From Clostridiales bacterium (lineage in GTDB: Bacteria; Bacillota; Clostridia; Lachnospirales; Lachnospiraceae), in NCBI GenBank assembly GCA_012522735.1, contig JAAYJU010000132.1, positions 1-33,084 on the forward strand: 33,084 bases of DNA, written 5' to 3'. Numbering within the stretch: position 1 is the stretch's first letter; the number at the start of each line of letters is the position of its first letter. The position numbers and the translations under genes were made by a program. Shown here piece after piece: positions 8,418 to 17,480 of this stretch. Under the pieces are notes generated by a model. The model was not told the DNA's origin and did no database searches. It worked only from the letters and a program-made list of their open reading frames with translations.

Positions 8418-9732
8418 TATTACCGGCTGGAGGGATGTCTATTCATTTACATTAGCTCAGGTATTAAAAAGCAAAGCATATCGTATCACCTTTATATTAT
8501 TGGTATTGATGGTTCTAGTATCTATGCCGATTACCGGTAAGTTACTTTTTAATAACAGTGAGGATGAAAATGCTCTTAGTCCTGTAAATAAGGTTTATGT
8601 AAATAATACGACTTCCTATACAGATATAGATTTTAAAGATTTAGAAAGTACCATTTCCTTTAGTCATATAGAATTCGAGCCCATGAATAAGGATTATGAT
8701 TCATTGGTAGACCATATTATAGAGGAAGAGAATAGTTCGGTCATTCTAAACATTTCAGAAGAAAATGGGGCTTTTAGCTTACATTTATCCATGAGTAAAG
8801 AGGGTCAGATAAAAAGAGCCCATCTACAGAGACTGGGTGATGCACTATTGTCTAGCTTTACTAACATGCGTATGGAATCTATTGGAGTGAGCGACGAACA
8901 GCTTTTACTCTTACAAACTCCTGTGGTATCAAAGGTTACCATGACTGACATTAATGGAGAAGAAATAGTAGATGAGAACACATCTATCTCCTTTAGTGAA
9001 TATTGGTTTGTCTATGGAATACTCTTCTTCGTAATGATGACTACTATGCTTACGGGAACTCAGGTAGCCACATCCATCGTTACAGAGAAATCCACCAGAG
9101 TTGTCGAATATCTTTTGATTACTGTAAAGCCTCTTGCTCTTATGATTGGAAAGGTTTTTGCTATGTTGACAGCAGCTATGATACAGATGCTATCCATGGT
9201 GGCTGCATTATTTGTATCAAATAAAATTTCAGCAGCATATGCTCCAGAGAAAGAAACTATGCTATCTCAGCTATTACCAAGCGATTTATTTGCAAATATA
9301 AATTTAACGAACATGCTTCTATGTATTGTACTGGTCTTTCTTGGTATAGTATTCTATGCAGTATTAGCGGGCCTTGCGGGGGCAACTGTCAGTAGACTCG
9401 AAGTTCTCAATGAAGGTCTTACACTTTTTACTATGACCTCTTTAGTCGGTGTTTATATTGGCTTAGGGGCTGCAAACACACTAATGGGTAGCGGTACTAA
9501 TGCTTTCGTTGTCTTTGCATTTCTTTTCCCGCTTTCCTCTCCCTTTGTATTGCCTGGTGCAATATTAGTAGGGAAAGCCAGCCTACCTCTAATCGGTATA
9601 GCGATTGTACTTCAGTTAGCATTTATCATGATACTCTTTCGCTTTGTTGCCAGAGTGTATGAGACCCTTATACTCCATAGTGGAAATACCATAAAATTAA
9701 AGGAACTCTTTAAAATAAGTAAATCTATATGA
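8407..9732 (+). CDS. ABC-2 type permease (NatB-like), first subunit
   Basis: A 441-residue membrane protein of the ABC-2/NatB (COG1668-like) type. One membrane segment lies at about 24-45, followed by a roughly 150-residue extracytoplasmic domain (46-195), then a cluster of about five segments (200-222, 243-265, 297-320, 340-362, 373-420). The cytoplasmic loop TSIVTEKSTRVVEYLL is the typical ABC-2 coupling motif. It overlaps the ATPase gene and is followed after 77 bp by a homologous permease, so the pair probably forms a heterodimeric channel. Confidence 0.9.
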   Translation: MKNNITGWRDVYSFTLAQVLKSKAYRITFILLVLMVLVSMPITGKLLFNNSEDENALSPVNKVYVNNTTSYTDIDFKDLESTISFSHIEFEPMNKDYDSLVDHIIEEENSSVILNISEENGAFSLHLSMSKEGQIKRAHLQRLGDALLSSFTNMRMESIGVSDEQLLLLQTPVVSKVTMTDINGEEIVDENTSISFSEYWFVYGILFFVMMTTMLTGTQVATSIVTEKSTRVVEYLLITVKPLALMIGKVFAMLTAAMIQMLSMVAALFVSNKISAAYAPEKETMLSQLLPSDLFANINLTNMLLCIVLVFLGIVFYAVLAGLAGATVSRLEVLNEGLTLFTMTSLVGVYIGLGAANTLMGSGTNAFVVFAFLFPLSSPFVLPGAILVGKASLPLIGIAIVLQLAFIMILFRFVARVYETLILHSGNTIKLKELFKISKSI

Positions 9733-9735
9733 ATC

Positions 9736-9794
9736 GATACCAGGTAGGGAATTTGGTATCTGGTATAGTAAAATGAGAATTTGGTACCTGTACC
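9736..9794. repeat. degenerate GGTACC-rich palindromic repeats between permease genes
   Basis: GATACCA (9736-9742) pairs with TGGTATC (9754-9760); then TGGTACCTGTACC follows (9782-9794). The same vocabulary recurs in a cleaner form at 11170-11240. It resembles REP-type intergenic palindromes, here inside an operon. Confidence 0.5.
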
Positions 9795-9809
9795 GTTAAA
9801 GGAGGATAT

Positions 9810-11165
9810 ATGAAGAATAATTTCAGGGGATGGACTGCAGTATTTAGATTTACCTTTCTTCAGTCTACCAAAAAAGCCTTTAAAATTATAACCACCCTTA
9901 TAGCTGTTTTGATTATTGGGTTGATTATATTATTAAATATAATTGCTGCAAGGCCAGATAAGCAGGAAGATCATCAGGGAATAGGGCCAGAGACTACAAT
10001 GGGAATATCCACAATTAATAAGGTACTTATACAGGATAATAGTGGCTTACCAGCCACAGATTATAAAGCCTTAAATCCAAGCCTTTCGGAGGAATATTTT
10101 AATAATATCCAATTTGCTATCGCAGACATTAGCACAAGAGAGGATTTACTGGAAAAGGCCTCCAAGGATTCGGATAGAACTATAGCTGTATTAATTACAA
10201 GTAAAGACGCTGCCTTTGAGATGGAGGCAATTATACCTCACAATTCTATTGTTGCTCGCTCAGATGTGGACCAATTACTTGCTCAAATGACATCAGCTTT
10301 TGAAGGAAATAAAATTATGCAGGCAAATTTAAGTGAAGAGGCAGTGGCTGCAGTATTTACACCTGTAATAACCACTTATTCCGAATTCGGAGAAAGCGGG
10401 GCTGCTGCCGCTATGGTTATAAAGCTTGTCGCCCCTATGGTATTTAGCTTTATGATGTATTTTATGCTCCTTATCTACGGTCAGGTTGTAAGTAAGTCTG
10501 TATCCACAGAGAAAACCTCCAAGCTGATGGAGACCTTACTTACCTCCGTCCATCCATATGCCATGATTACCGGCAAGGTAGTGGCGGTAACCGCTATAGG
10601 CTTGCTGCAATTTATAATCTGGATAGTGTCAGGGGTAGTTGGATTATATGGAGGTAATGCTCTTGCTCACAAGATGTATCCAGGTTATGAGAGTTCGGTT
10701 ATTTCTATTATTAATTTTATTAAGGATAATATTGGCGAAACCGGTATGACTCTTCCCGCGGTGTTATTGGCTATTCTTATATTCGGAATTGGTTTCTTGT
10801 TCTACTGTGTGCTGGCGGCACTGACAGGAAGCATGGTATCTAAGCCTGAGGATGTTGCCTCAACGCAGGGATTGTTCCAGCTTCCGGTTATAATCAGCTG
10901 GCTATTATGCTATTTTGCACCTCTAACGGGCAACTACAAGCTACTTTCGGTTGCCAGATTCATCCCATTTACCGCACCCTTCTGTGTCCCCTCAGATTTA
11001 ATCACGGGTACGATCGGGTTAGGGGAAGGATTGCTATCATTGCTTGTACTGGGTGTTTTCTCATTAATAGTAATTATTCTATCTGCAAAGATATATAAGG
11101 GACTAGTCCTTTACACCGGACAGAAAGCCAATATAAAGATGTTCGTAAACATTCTAAAAAGCTAA
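9810..11165 (+). CDS. ABC-2 type permease (NatB-like), second subunit
   Basis: A 451-residue paralogue of the preceding permease: both begin MKNN..GW, both have one N-terminal membrane segment (here about 25-47), a large outside domain (48-200) and a C-terminal bundle of about six segments. VVSKSVSTEKTSKLMETLL is the coupling-loop motif. AAAGGAGG lies 5-6 nt upstream of the ATG. It completes a three-gene ATPase-permease-permease unit; the substrate is unknown. Confidence 0.9.
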   Translation: MKNNFRGWTAVFRFTFLQSTKKAFKIITTLIAVLIIGLIILLNIIAARPDKQEDHQGIGPETTMGISTINKVLIQDNSGLPATDYKALNPSLSEEYFNNIQFAIADISTREDLLEKASKDSDRTIAVLITSKDAAFEMEAIIPHNSIVARSDVDQLLAQMTSAFEGNKIMQANLSEEAVAAVFTPVITTYSEFGESGAAAAMVIKLVAPMVFSFMMYFMLLIYGQVVSKSVSTEKTSKLMETLLTSVHPYAMITGKVVAVTAIGLLQFIIWIVSGVVGLYGGNALAHKMYPGYESSVISIINFIKDNIGETGMTLPAVLLAILIFGIGFLFYCVLAALTGSMVSKPEDVASTQGLFQLPVIISWLLCYFAPLTGNYKLLSVARFIPFTAPFCVPSDLITGTIGLGEGLLSLLVLGVFSLIVIILSAKIYKGLVLYTGQKANIKMFVNILKS

Positions 11166-11169
11166 AAAA

Positions 11170-11240
11170 GTACCTAAAAAGGTACCAGGTACTTATTTTT
11201 GTACCTGGTACCGTATTATTTGCACCGTATTATTTGTACC
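11170..11240. repeat. REP-like palindromes after the exporter operon
   Basis: GTACCT-aaaa-AGGTAC (11170-11185) overlaps a perfect 12-bp stem GGTACCAGGTAC (11181-11192) / GTACCTGGTACC (11201-11212) with loop TTATTTTT, followed by two copies of ACCGTATTATTTG. The large stem could terminate the operon on the plus strand and the convergent nitroreductase gene on the minus strand. The repetitive make-up is more like a REP element than a simple terminator. Confidence 0.6.
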
Positions 11241-11243
11241 ATT

Positions 11244-11750
11244 TTAATATATTTCATAGTGAACCCTGTCAGGGTCATAGCGATCCACGAATTTGTGGTC
11301 TTGCCCTTCCTCAGGATATCCAATCGGAATTACACAAAATGGTCTAAGCTTGCTCTTTAATCCGTATAGGTCGCTGATAAGCTCCATCCTATCCTGCATT
11401 GGTGCAACTCCAAGCCATACGCCTCCCAGTCCAAGATGGACCGCCTCTAATAAGATGTTCTGAGTAGCTGCTGCCATATCCTGCTCCCAATGGACTTGTA
11501 ATCTCATTCTTTCTTCATTTCCCAAAAGCACTATAGCTAATGGAGCATCTGCTACCATCTTAGAATATGCACTTATACCAGCCAGTCTCTCAAGCCCACC
11601 TTTATTTTGAACAACGATAAATTCCCAGGGTTGTTGGTTAGCGGCAGAGGGTGCCTGCATAGCTGCTCTAAGAAGCTTTTCTATCTTATCATTTTCCACA
11701 GCTTGCTTTTTATATCTACGAATACTTCTTCTGTTAAAAATAGCGTCCAT
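11244..11750 (-). CDS. nitroreductase family flavoprotein
   Basis: A 168-residue FMN-dependent NAD(P)H oxidoreductase. RRSIRRY (7-13) is the N-terminal FMN phosphate-binding motif of the family, APSAANQQPWEF (33-44) the second FMN block, and LGLGGVWLGV the C-terminal one. The length fits the short nitroreductase class. The natural substrate is unknown; quinones, nitro compounds or other electrophiles are typical. AAGGAGG lies 7 nt before the ATG. The AzoR-like flavoprotein gene is divergent from it, 261 bp away, so both may belong to a redox or electrophile response. Confidence 0.93.
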   Translation of the reverse strand: MDAIFNRRSIRRYKKQAVENDKIEKLLRAAMQAPSAANQQPWEFIVVQNKGGLERLAGISAYSKMVADAPLAIVLLGNEERMRLQVHWEQDMAAATQNILLEAVHLGLGGVWLGVAPMQDRMELISDLYGLKSKLRPFCVIPIGYPEEGQDHKFVDRYDPDRVHYEIY

Positions 11751-11917
11751 TATTGATCCTCCTTAACCATTTATATATGAGTTATATCCTCTGTAATGAA
11801 GTAAAATCTTACCTTGGTAAAAATATGGTGACCTTATTATAACATAAACATTTCATAAATAAAGAGTGAAATTAAAAGACATAAATATTTAATGGATTAA
11901 GCAATTGAGCTTCTAAG

Positions 11918-11951
11918 CCTATTTTAGAAAATAGGTGCCAGGTATTAATAA
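11918..11951. repeat. palindrome with GGTGCCAGGTA motif in divergent intergenic region
   Basis: CCTATTTT-ag-AAAATAGG (11918-11935) runs directly into TGCCAGGTATT, a relative of the GGTACCAGGTAC repeats 700 bp away. It lies between two divergent flavoprotein genes. The rest of 11751-12011 is AT-rich; I see no convincing promoter there. Confidence 0.4.
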
Positions 11952-12011
11952 TAAATTTCTTTTTTTTTAGCATACTAATACAAATGAATATATGAAAAGA
12001 GGTATATTTCT

Positions 12012-12683
12012 ATGAGGAAATTATTGTACATCACTGTTAACTCAAAACCCGAATACCTATCATCAAGTAAAACAGTTGGAAGATCCTTTATAAACAAATT
12101 TATTAAACAGTATCCGGATTTTACAGTCGAAGAGCTTGATTTATACAAGACACATATACCAAGATTAGAATATCAGTACTTCCAAAGCAGAAACTGCATA
12201 ATTAATGAAGACGCCACAAATGACCTACCCCAAAAGGAGCAAGAAGAAGTTCATACCATTGTAAACCTATGCAATCAATTTGTTAGTGCAGATATATATG
12301 TAATAGCTGCTCCTATGTGGAGTTTATCATTCCCAGCTCCTTTAAAGGAGTATATTGACTGTATAGTACAATCGAATCGTACAATTACTTTCCCCGAGAA
12401 AGGTAGCAAGCCACAGGGACTTCTTAATGATAAACCCAGAACTGTAATATACATCCAATCCTCAGGTGCAGATATTCCATTTGTGGTGAGACCGCTATTG
12501 AATAAAGGTCTCAACTACATCGAAGATATTACGAAATCAATGGGAATAAAACAATTTGAAAGGCTTTTAGTAGATGGAACTGGAACCACTGAGGAAGAAC
12601 GATTAAATGCCATAAAAAGAGCACATGATAATATAGATAATATTATAAATAAAATAGAGATAAATGAAGTTATGCATGTTTAA
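12012..12683 (+). CDS. AzoR-like FMN-dependent NADH:quinone/azo reductase family protein
   Basis: A 223-residue flavodoxin-fold protein. The N-terminal LLYITVNSKPEYLSSSKT is the first strand and phosphate-binding loop, and PMWSLSFPAPLKEYID (about 100-115) is the hallmark FMN-contact block of FMN-dependent NADH-azoreductases (AzoR, acyl-carrier-protein phosphodiesterase-like family), which reduce quinones and azo compounds. A later YIQSSGADI segment is the third FMN loop. AGAGG lies 9 nt before the ATG. A strong terminator follows, so it is probably monocistronic. Confidence 0.88.
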   Translation: MRKLLYITVNSKPEYLSSSKTVGRSFINKFIKQYPDFTVEELDLYKTHIPRLEYQYFQSRNCIINEDATNDLPQKEQEEVHTIVNLCNQFVSADIYVIAAPMWSLSFPAPLKEYIDCIVQSNRTITFPEKGSKPQGLLNDKPRTVIYIQSSGADIPFVVRPLLNKGLNYIEDITKSMGIKQFERLLVDGTGTTEEERLNAIKRAHDNIDNIINKIEINEVMHV

Positions 12684-12704
12684 AATATAGAACCTTAAGT
12701 ATTT

Positions 12705-12740
12705 AAGAGGAGTGATAGTTGACAACCTTTCACTCCTCTT
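12705..12740 (+). terminator. intrinsic terminator after the AzoR-like gene
   Basis: AAGAGGAGTGA (12705-12715) and TCACTCCTCTT (12730-12740) are perfectly complementary, followed by CTTTTATT. Confidence 0.85.
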
Positions 12741-12755
12741 CTTTTATTCTAAGCT

Positions 12756-12992
12756 TTAATATTTAATTTCCTTACCATCTAGAGAATAATGAATAGCAAA
12801 TGCATTGTCCTTACGAGCCATCTGAAGCCATATCTCATTGGTATCCACATTAATACCATTGGCATCATCTGATTTCTCATTAGTCATTACAGTAACAACG
12901 GCATTGGCTTTAGCCTGACCATCGACGGGATTTACGAAATAATCTGTGTCTGCAGGGGCATAAGCTATTATGCCATTATCCTTTTTAATCAA
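12756..12992 (-). pseudogene. remnant of a DUF1349 / concanavalin A-like protein
   Basis: A 78-residue frame whose C-terminal half (EIWLQMARKDNAFAIHYSLD) resembles the end of DUF1349-type concanavalin A-like domains found in carbohydrate-active proteins. The only possible start is TTG at 12992, with a poorly placed AAAGG. The frame stays open upstream into the tail of tyrS, and the first half of the domain is missing. I read it as a decayed gene remnant squeezed between the AzoR-like terminator and tyrS; a translated small protein is not excluded. Confidence 0.5.
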
Positions 12993-13009
12993 GCCATTAT
13001 AAGCCTTTA

Positions 13010-14227
13010 TTATTTTTCAATTTTAATAAATCTTTTTTTACCAATCTTAATAACATCAGAATTAATTAGAACCTGGTTCAAATCATCCTCATTAATCTTC
13101 TCACCGTTAATTTGTACACCTCCCTGCCTTAATAATCTGATAAATTCACTCCTGCTTTTTACTAATTCCATGTCTACCAGCTGTGGTATAACATCATTTA
13201 GAGTATCCTTATCTAGCTCTATAAGCATGGATGGAATGTCATCAGGTATTGCTTTCTTACCAAAGGCTGTATCATAATAGACCATGGCTTTCTCTACTTC
13301 ATCAGTTGAATGATATAATGATGTTATTATCTTAGCCAATCTATACTTAATATCCCTTGGATTAGCACCGCTTTCCAATTCTCTTCTAATCTCATCTATT
13401 TCATCGGGATGCTCGTCTGTTGTTAAGTCATAGTATCTGATAATCAAATCGTCAGGTATCTCCATAACCTTCTTAAACATTACCTCTGAGGGTTCACTTA
13501 CACCAATGTAATTACCAAGGCTTTTACTCATCTTCTCTATGCCGTCAAGCCCCTCCAGTATAGGCATAAATATAGCTACCTGCTGCTCCTGTCCCAAGGA
13601 TCTTTGCAATGTTCTCCCCATAAGAATATTGAATGTCTGATCGGTCCCGCCCAGTTCAATATCGGCATTTAGCTCTATGGAATCACGGGCTTGCATCAAG
13701 GGGTAGAAAAATTCATGTATTCCTATTGGAATTCCATTATTGTAGCGGGTATGAAAATCATCTCTTTCAAGCATTCTAGCAACTGTGGTTGTGGCAGCAA
13801 GCTTTATAACCTCTTCAAAATTCATCTTTGAAAGCCACTCACTATTAAATCTAACTATCGTTTTCTTTTGATCCAGCACCTTAAATATCTGCTCACAATA
13901 TGTCTGTGCATTTTCCTTTACCTGATTATCTGTAAGCGCAACTCTACCCTTGGCTTTTCCAGTCGGATCTCCAATTTTACCGGTGAAGTCCCCAATTACG
14001 ATAACAACAGTATGCCCCAAATCCTGCATCTGCTTCATCTTCCTAAGTACTACCGTATGACCAAGATGAATATCCGGTGCAGATGGGTCCAATCCCAATT
14101 TAATGATAAGGGGCTTGTTCTGCTTGTAGGACTTTTTAAGCTTCTGTAATAACTCCTCTTCGTTCACACATTGGTGAACCCCCTTTAATATGATTCTTTC
14201 TTGCTCATTTGGTGTTAGCATTTTCAA
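13010..14227 (-). CDS. tyrS: tyrosyl-tRNA synthetase (TyrZ-like type)
   Basis: Charges tRNA-Tyr. The 405 residues have the class I motifs HLGH (54-57, HIGH equivalent) and KMSKS (232-236), the tyrosine pocket around GGTDQTFN (193-200), and a C-terminal S4 RNA-binding domain (about 340-405). The wording around HLGH ([23 protein letters not shown]) is that of the second bacterial TyrRS class (TyrZ of Bacillus) rather than the classic TyrS. GAGGAGG lies 8 nt before the ATG. Expression is governed by a tyrosine T-box and probably also by a downstream promoter/operator pair. Confidence 0.96.
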   Translation of the reverse strand: MKMLTPNEQERIILKGVHQCVNEEELLQKLKKSYKQNKPLIIKLGLDPSAPDIHLGHTVVLRKMKQMQDLGHTVVIVIGDFTGKIGDPTGKAKGRVALTDNQVKENAQTYCEQIFKVLDQKKTIVRFNSEWLSKMNFEEVIKLAATTTVARMLERDDFHTRYNNGIPIGIHEFFYPLMQARDSIELNADIELGGTDQTFNILMGRTLQRSLGQEQQVAIFMPILEGLDGIEKMSKSLGNYIGVSEPSEVMFKKVMEIPDDLIIRYYDLTTDEHPDEIDEIRRELESGANPRDIKYRLAKIITSLYHSTDEVEKAMVYYDTAFGKKAIPDDIPSMLIELDKDTLNDVIPQLVDMELVKSRSEFIRLLRQGGVQINGEKINEDDLNQVLINSDVIKIGKKRFIKIEK

Positions 14228-14244
14228 TTCCTCCTCTAATCATT

Positions 14245-14331
14245 ATTATTTAAACATTTCATATAACGGAGGATTTATCCTCCTCAATCAAATTTAATTT
14301 TTTAGATACATATAACAGAGGATTTATCCTC
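14245..14331 (-). promoter_or_regulatory. paired GAGGATTTATCCTC palindromes between T-box and tyrS
   Basis: Palindromes at 14268-14283 and 14318-14331 are 49 bp apart. On the minus strand the first reads GGAGGATAAATCCTCC, then after 17 bp AATAAT (14245-14250), then the tyrS ribosome site: the same layout as the murF repeat. The second has only a weak AATTAA (14294-14299). They lie after the T-box terminator, so a promoter here would bypass tRNA control. Confidence 0.6.
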
Positions 14332-14353
14332 CTCTGATATATAGATTTACAAT

Positions 14354-14677
14354 AAAAAACTCCCGTCCTTCTGTTTCCAAAAGGACGAGAGATTATCTCG
14401 TGTTACCACCTAAAGTTTATAGGTAACTCACATTACCTACCTTATAGAGTACGGCAATAGCGATACCCTTGCACTTGATAACGGTGTGCTTTCCGTCGTA
14501 GCCTACTTGATTAAACTTTTCGGTACGCGACTCCAAGAGGTATTCACATTTCCTATTCATGAGCCTCTCATCAACCGGCTTCTTTCTGTTTGAAATCAAA
14601 AATGCTACTATTTCTTATCTTAGTCTTTTCTTATATTCTTATGCGCAGCAAATTATTACTGCATTCTATTAAATATT
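14354..14677 (-). ncRNA. T-box leader, tyrosine-specific
   Basis: The conserved T-box core AGGTGGTAACACGAG reads on the minus strand at 14397-14411. It is followed by a terminator whose stem (14360-14391) pairs CTCTCGTCCTT with AAGGACGGGAG and ends in a T6 tract (14354-14359); the core can instead form the antiterminator. Upstream, the Stem I region contains GAATACCTTT with the specifier codon TAC (Tyr), matching the downstream tyrS. Uncharged tRNA-Tyr is expected to stabilise the antiterminator and allow read-through. Confidence 0.95.
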
Positions 14678-14684
14678 GCTTATT

Positions 14685-14713
14685 ATAATATCAGGGTTTT
14701 TATAACATGTCAA
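14685..14713 (-). promoter_or_regulatory. promoter of the tyrS T-box transcript
   Basis: Minus-strand TTGACA (14708-14713), 17-bp spacer, TATTAT (14685-14690): close to the sigma-A consensus. It starts right after the duplicated tail of the upstream ABC transporter gene. Confidence 0.75.
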
Positions 14714-14714
14714 C

Positions 14715-14766
14715 TCTTCTTTTTAACTATTCAGTCCTAATCTTCTTTTTAACTATTCAGTCCTAA
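14715..14766 (-). repeat. 26-bp perfect tandem duplication at the 3' end of the ABC transporter gene
   Basis: Bases 14715-14740 and 14741-14766 are identical. One copy includes the codons for the last residues (RTE) and the stop; the other is its untranslated twin. The duplication abuts the tyrS promoter and looks recent. Confidence 0.9.
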
Positions 14767-17464
14767 GTGCTTCAACAGGGTCCTTCTTGGCTGCCTTTTT
14801 TGATGGAATAAGTCCGGCTATAAGTGTCAATAGCATACTTAATAAAACCAACACCAGCGCACTCCACATGGGTAGAGAAGCACTTATATCCGCGGTACCC
14901 GCCGCCTTATGAATTATTGCATTTATGGGTATCAGCAGTAATAAGGTGATACCTACACCAATAAGACCGGCAAACAAACCGACGATAAAGGTTTCTGCAT
15001 TGAATACCTGTGATATATTTCTCTTTGATGCTCCGATAGCACGAAGTATACCGATTTCCTTTGTACGCTCCAGAACAGATATAAATGTTATGATACCAAT
15101 CATGATTGAGGATACAATGAGTGACACCGCCACAAAGGCTATCAATACATATGAAATAACATTTACTATTGTTGTTACTGAGGACATCAATAGACCTACA
15201 TAGTCAGTGTAGTTTATTTGATTCTCCGCACTAGCGGTGCTATTGTAGTTCTCGATTCCGTCCGTAATAGCTTCTTTATCTTCAAAATTATCAGCATAAA
15301 GACTTATTGATGATGGTACATCTAGGCTTACATAGCCAAATTCGGTCATATTATCCTCATAGCTTCCACTTGAAATATAGAAATCATACATTCCAAGTAA
15401 TGTATCGTCATCTGGTTCCTTTAAATATTCATCCAGTATAGTTGCCATTTCTGCTTCACCCATTGAAAGCATCATTTCGGCACTTGCCGGATCATTTATA
15501 TACATGACTTGTATTATGTCTTTGGCAAGCTTGGCTTTTTCAGATATGCCAAGCCCCGAAAGATATTCTATTGTATCCGCGACCTTGGCTTTGTCGTCCT
15601 TAGGCTCAAATGTCATTCCATTTACCACGTTAGTATCAGGATTTGCTTCCTGAGCCTTAACAACAGCACTATTATTGGTTTTTTCAATTATATAATCGGT
15701 CAAAGCCTTAGTATATCCGACATTTCTATAGATAGATGTGTAGCTGGCATCCTCCATGGGGCGAATAATTCCAACAATCTTAAGCTCCAATGCTTCCTTT
15801 ACCAGATCTGCTAGCTTTTCCTTATCCTCAGCAACATATTCAAATAAGCCACCTTCATTTTCCACATAATAATCACTAGCAAGTAGCAAGTAAAATGACT
15901 GGCTGTATATATCTTCATAGCTCCAGTTGTAGGAATCAAAGACCATCTCTTCGCCTGATCCAATCTTATCTAGTATCTCCTTATACTCATCTGAGGGTAA
16001 AATACCAAGCTCATATAAAGCGGATAAGGAAATCTCGTTGTTCTTATCAAGGACTAAAACCAATTCATTATACTCTTTAGGCCAATCACCGAATAGTATC
16101 TCATAGTTTTCTGTTACAGCAGGACTGATTAGTAAATCACCTGAGCCTGGTAAAAGCTCGACAAAATTACTACTATTCATCTGCATGCCCATACCCATAG
16201 ACATATCACTATTCATTCCATAGGAACCTTGGTTTCTAAAATCACTGCCGTTTGTATTAATTAGCAGGTCATCGGGGTCATAAGCATATGTGTCAAAGGA
16301 AACATTATAGGAATAGACAATACCGTTTTCACCAATATATTGATGAATTTCATTGTTCTTATCATCCAGATACTCTTTTAAGGGTGACAGATTGTTTTTC
16401 TTGATGCTGGTTGTTGTTTTGCTTGCCATCTCCAAATCAAAGGAATTAGAGTATATCTTATCCAGCTCATGGTCTACCTCACCTACGACATGTTCCCGTC
16501 CAACCTCCATCATACTGGTAATATCAAAGGACTGGGCTTCTATAGTTATGGGATAGGACACCATGGTATCCCTTTGAATCTTGTCAATATAATTATTTAC
16601 ACCGGTGGAAAGAGATAATATAAGTGCTATACCAATAATTCCTATTGAGCCTGCAAAGGATGTCAGGATGGTTCTACCCTTTTTAGTACGTAAGTTATTA
16701 AAGCTTAGAGACAAAGCTGTCATGAAGGACATCGATGCTTTTCCCATATTCTTATGCTTAGGATCTTCTAGCTCATTATCATCAATCTCTAAGGGATTAG
16801 AATCGTCTATAATTTTTCCATCACGTAGCTTAACAATACGGTTTGCATATTCTTCCGCTAGCTCAGAGTTATGAGTTACCATAATAACAAGACGGTCCTT
16901 AGCTATCTCCTTAATCAGCTCCATAACCTGTACGCTTGTCTCGGTGTCAAGGGCTCCAGTAGGCTCATCAGCCAGAAGGATGTCAGGATTATTCACAAGA
17001 GCTCGGGCAATAGCAACACGCTGCATCTGCCCTCCTGACATTTGATTAGGACGCTTGTGAAGCTGATCTCCAAGTCCAACTTTAGTAAGTGCCTCTTTCG
17101 CCCTTCTTTTTCTCTCCATAACCGATATTCCTGAAATGGTGAGCGCAAGCTCTACATTTGAGAGTATTGATTGATGTGAAATGAGATTATAGCTTTGAAA
17201 TACAAAGCCAATTGTATGATTTCGGTAGGAATCCCAGTCACGGTCCTTATATTTTTTGGTGGATATACCGTTAATTATCATATCTCCTTTGTCATAGCGG
17301 TCAAGACCACCGATTACATTAAGTAGCGTGGTTTTTCCTGATCCACTGGGACCGAGTACCGCTACGAACTCATTGTCCCTGAGATTCAGACTTACATCAT
17401 TAAGAGCATTTTGTGTCAGCTCACCAGTAACATACTGTTTACTAATATTTTTGATTTGAAGCAT
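14753..17464 (-). CDS. ABC transporter ATPase-permease fusion (MacB/Vex-like)
   Basis: A single 903-residue chain. The N-terminal ATPase (1-225) has Walker [10 protein letters not shown] (38-46), signature MSGGQMQ (142-148) and Walker [14 protein letters not shown] (161-173). A FtsX/MacB-type membrane part follows: one segment at about 265-290, a large extracytoplasmic domain (about 300-750) and three segments near the C-terminus (760-890), with the loop [15 protein letters not shown] typical of FtsX permeases. Such Type VII mechanotransmission ABC proteins move peptides, antibiotics or lipoproteins, or release signals, rather than forming a channel. Substrate unknown. AAGGAG lies 6 nt before the ATG. 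The DUF3784 gene just upstream (16 bp) is probably cotranscribed. Confidence 0.92.
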   Translation of the reverse strand: MLQIKNISKQYVTGELTQNALNDVSLNLRDNEFVAVLGPSGSGKTTLLNVIGGLDRYDKGDMIINGISTKKYKDRDWDSYRNHTIGFVFQSYNLISHQSILSNVELALTISGISVMERKRRAKEALTKVGLGDQLHKRPNQMSGGQMQRVAIARALVNNPDILLADEPTGALDTETSVQVMELIKEIAKDRLVIMVTHNSELAEEYANRIVKLRDGKIIDDSNPLEIDDNELEDPKHKNMGKASMSFMTALSLSFNNLRTKKGRTILTSFAGSIGIIGIALILSLSTGVNNYIDKIQRDTMVSYPITIEAQSFDITSMMEVGREHVVGEVDHELDKIYSNSFDLEMASKTTTSIKKNNLSPLKEYLDDKNNEIHQYIGENGIVYSYNVSFDTYAYDPDDLLINTNGSDFRNQGSYGMNSDMSMGMGMQMNSSNFVELLPGSGDLLISPAVTENYEILFGDWPKEYNELVLVLDKNNEISLSALYELGILPSDEYKEILDKIGSGEEMVFDSYNWSYEDIYSQSFYLLLASDYYVENEGGLFEYVAEDKEKLADLVKEALELKIVGIIRPMEDASYTSIYRNVGYTKALTDYIIEKTNNSAVVKAQEANPDTNVVNGMTFEPKDDKAKVADTIEYLSGLGISEKAKLAKDIIQVMYINDPASAEMMLSMGEAEMATILDEYLKEPDDDTLLGMYDFYISSGSYEDNMTEFGYVSLDVPSSISLYADNFEDKEAITDGIENYNSTASAENQINYTDYVGLLMSSVTTIVNVISYVLIAFVAVSLIVSSIMIGIITFISVLERTKEIGILRAIGASKRNISQVFNAETFIVGLFAGLIGVGITLLLLIPINAIIHKAAGTADISASLPMWSALVLVLLSMLLTLIAGLIPSKKAAKKDPVEALRTE

Positions 17465-17480
17465 TTCTTTCTCCTTTTGT

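Noticed and set aside
11809-11820. TTACCTTGGTAA palindrome upstream of the nitroreductase as an HxlR-type operator
   Set aside because: Short and unsupported by a promoter or a nearby HxlR gene; not distinctive enough in AT-rich DNA.
14417-14599. A 60-residue open frame on the minus strand upstream of tyrS
   Set aside because: It lies wholly inside the T-box leader; its apparent protein is a translation of Stem I and the specifier region.
16353-16874. Plus-strand open frames inside the ABC fusion gene
   Set aside because: They are antisense shadows of a well-supported 903-codon gene and show no ribosome sites or recognisable domains.
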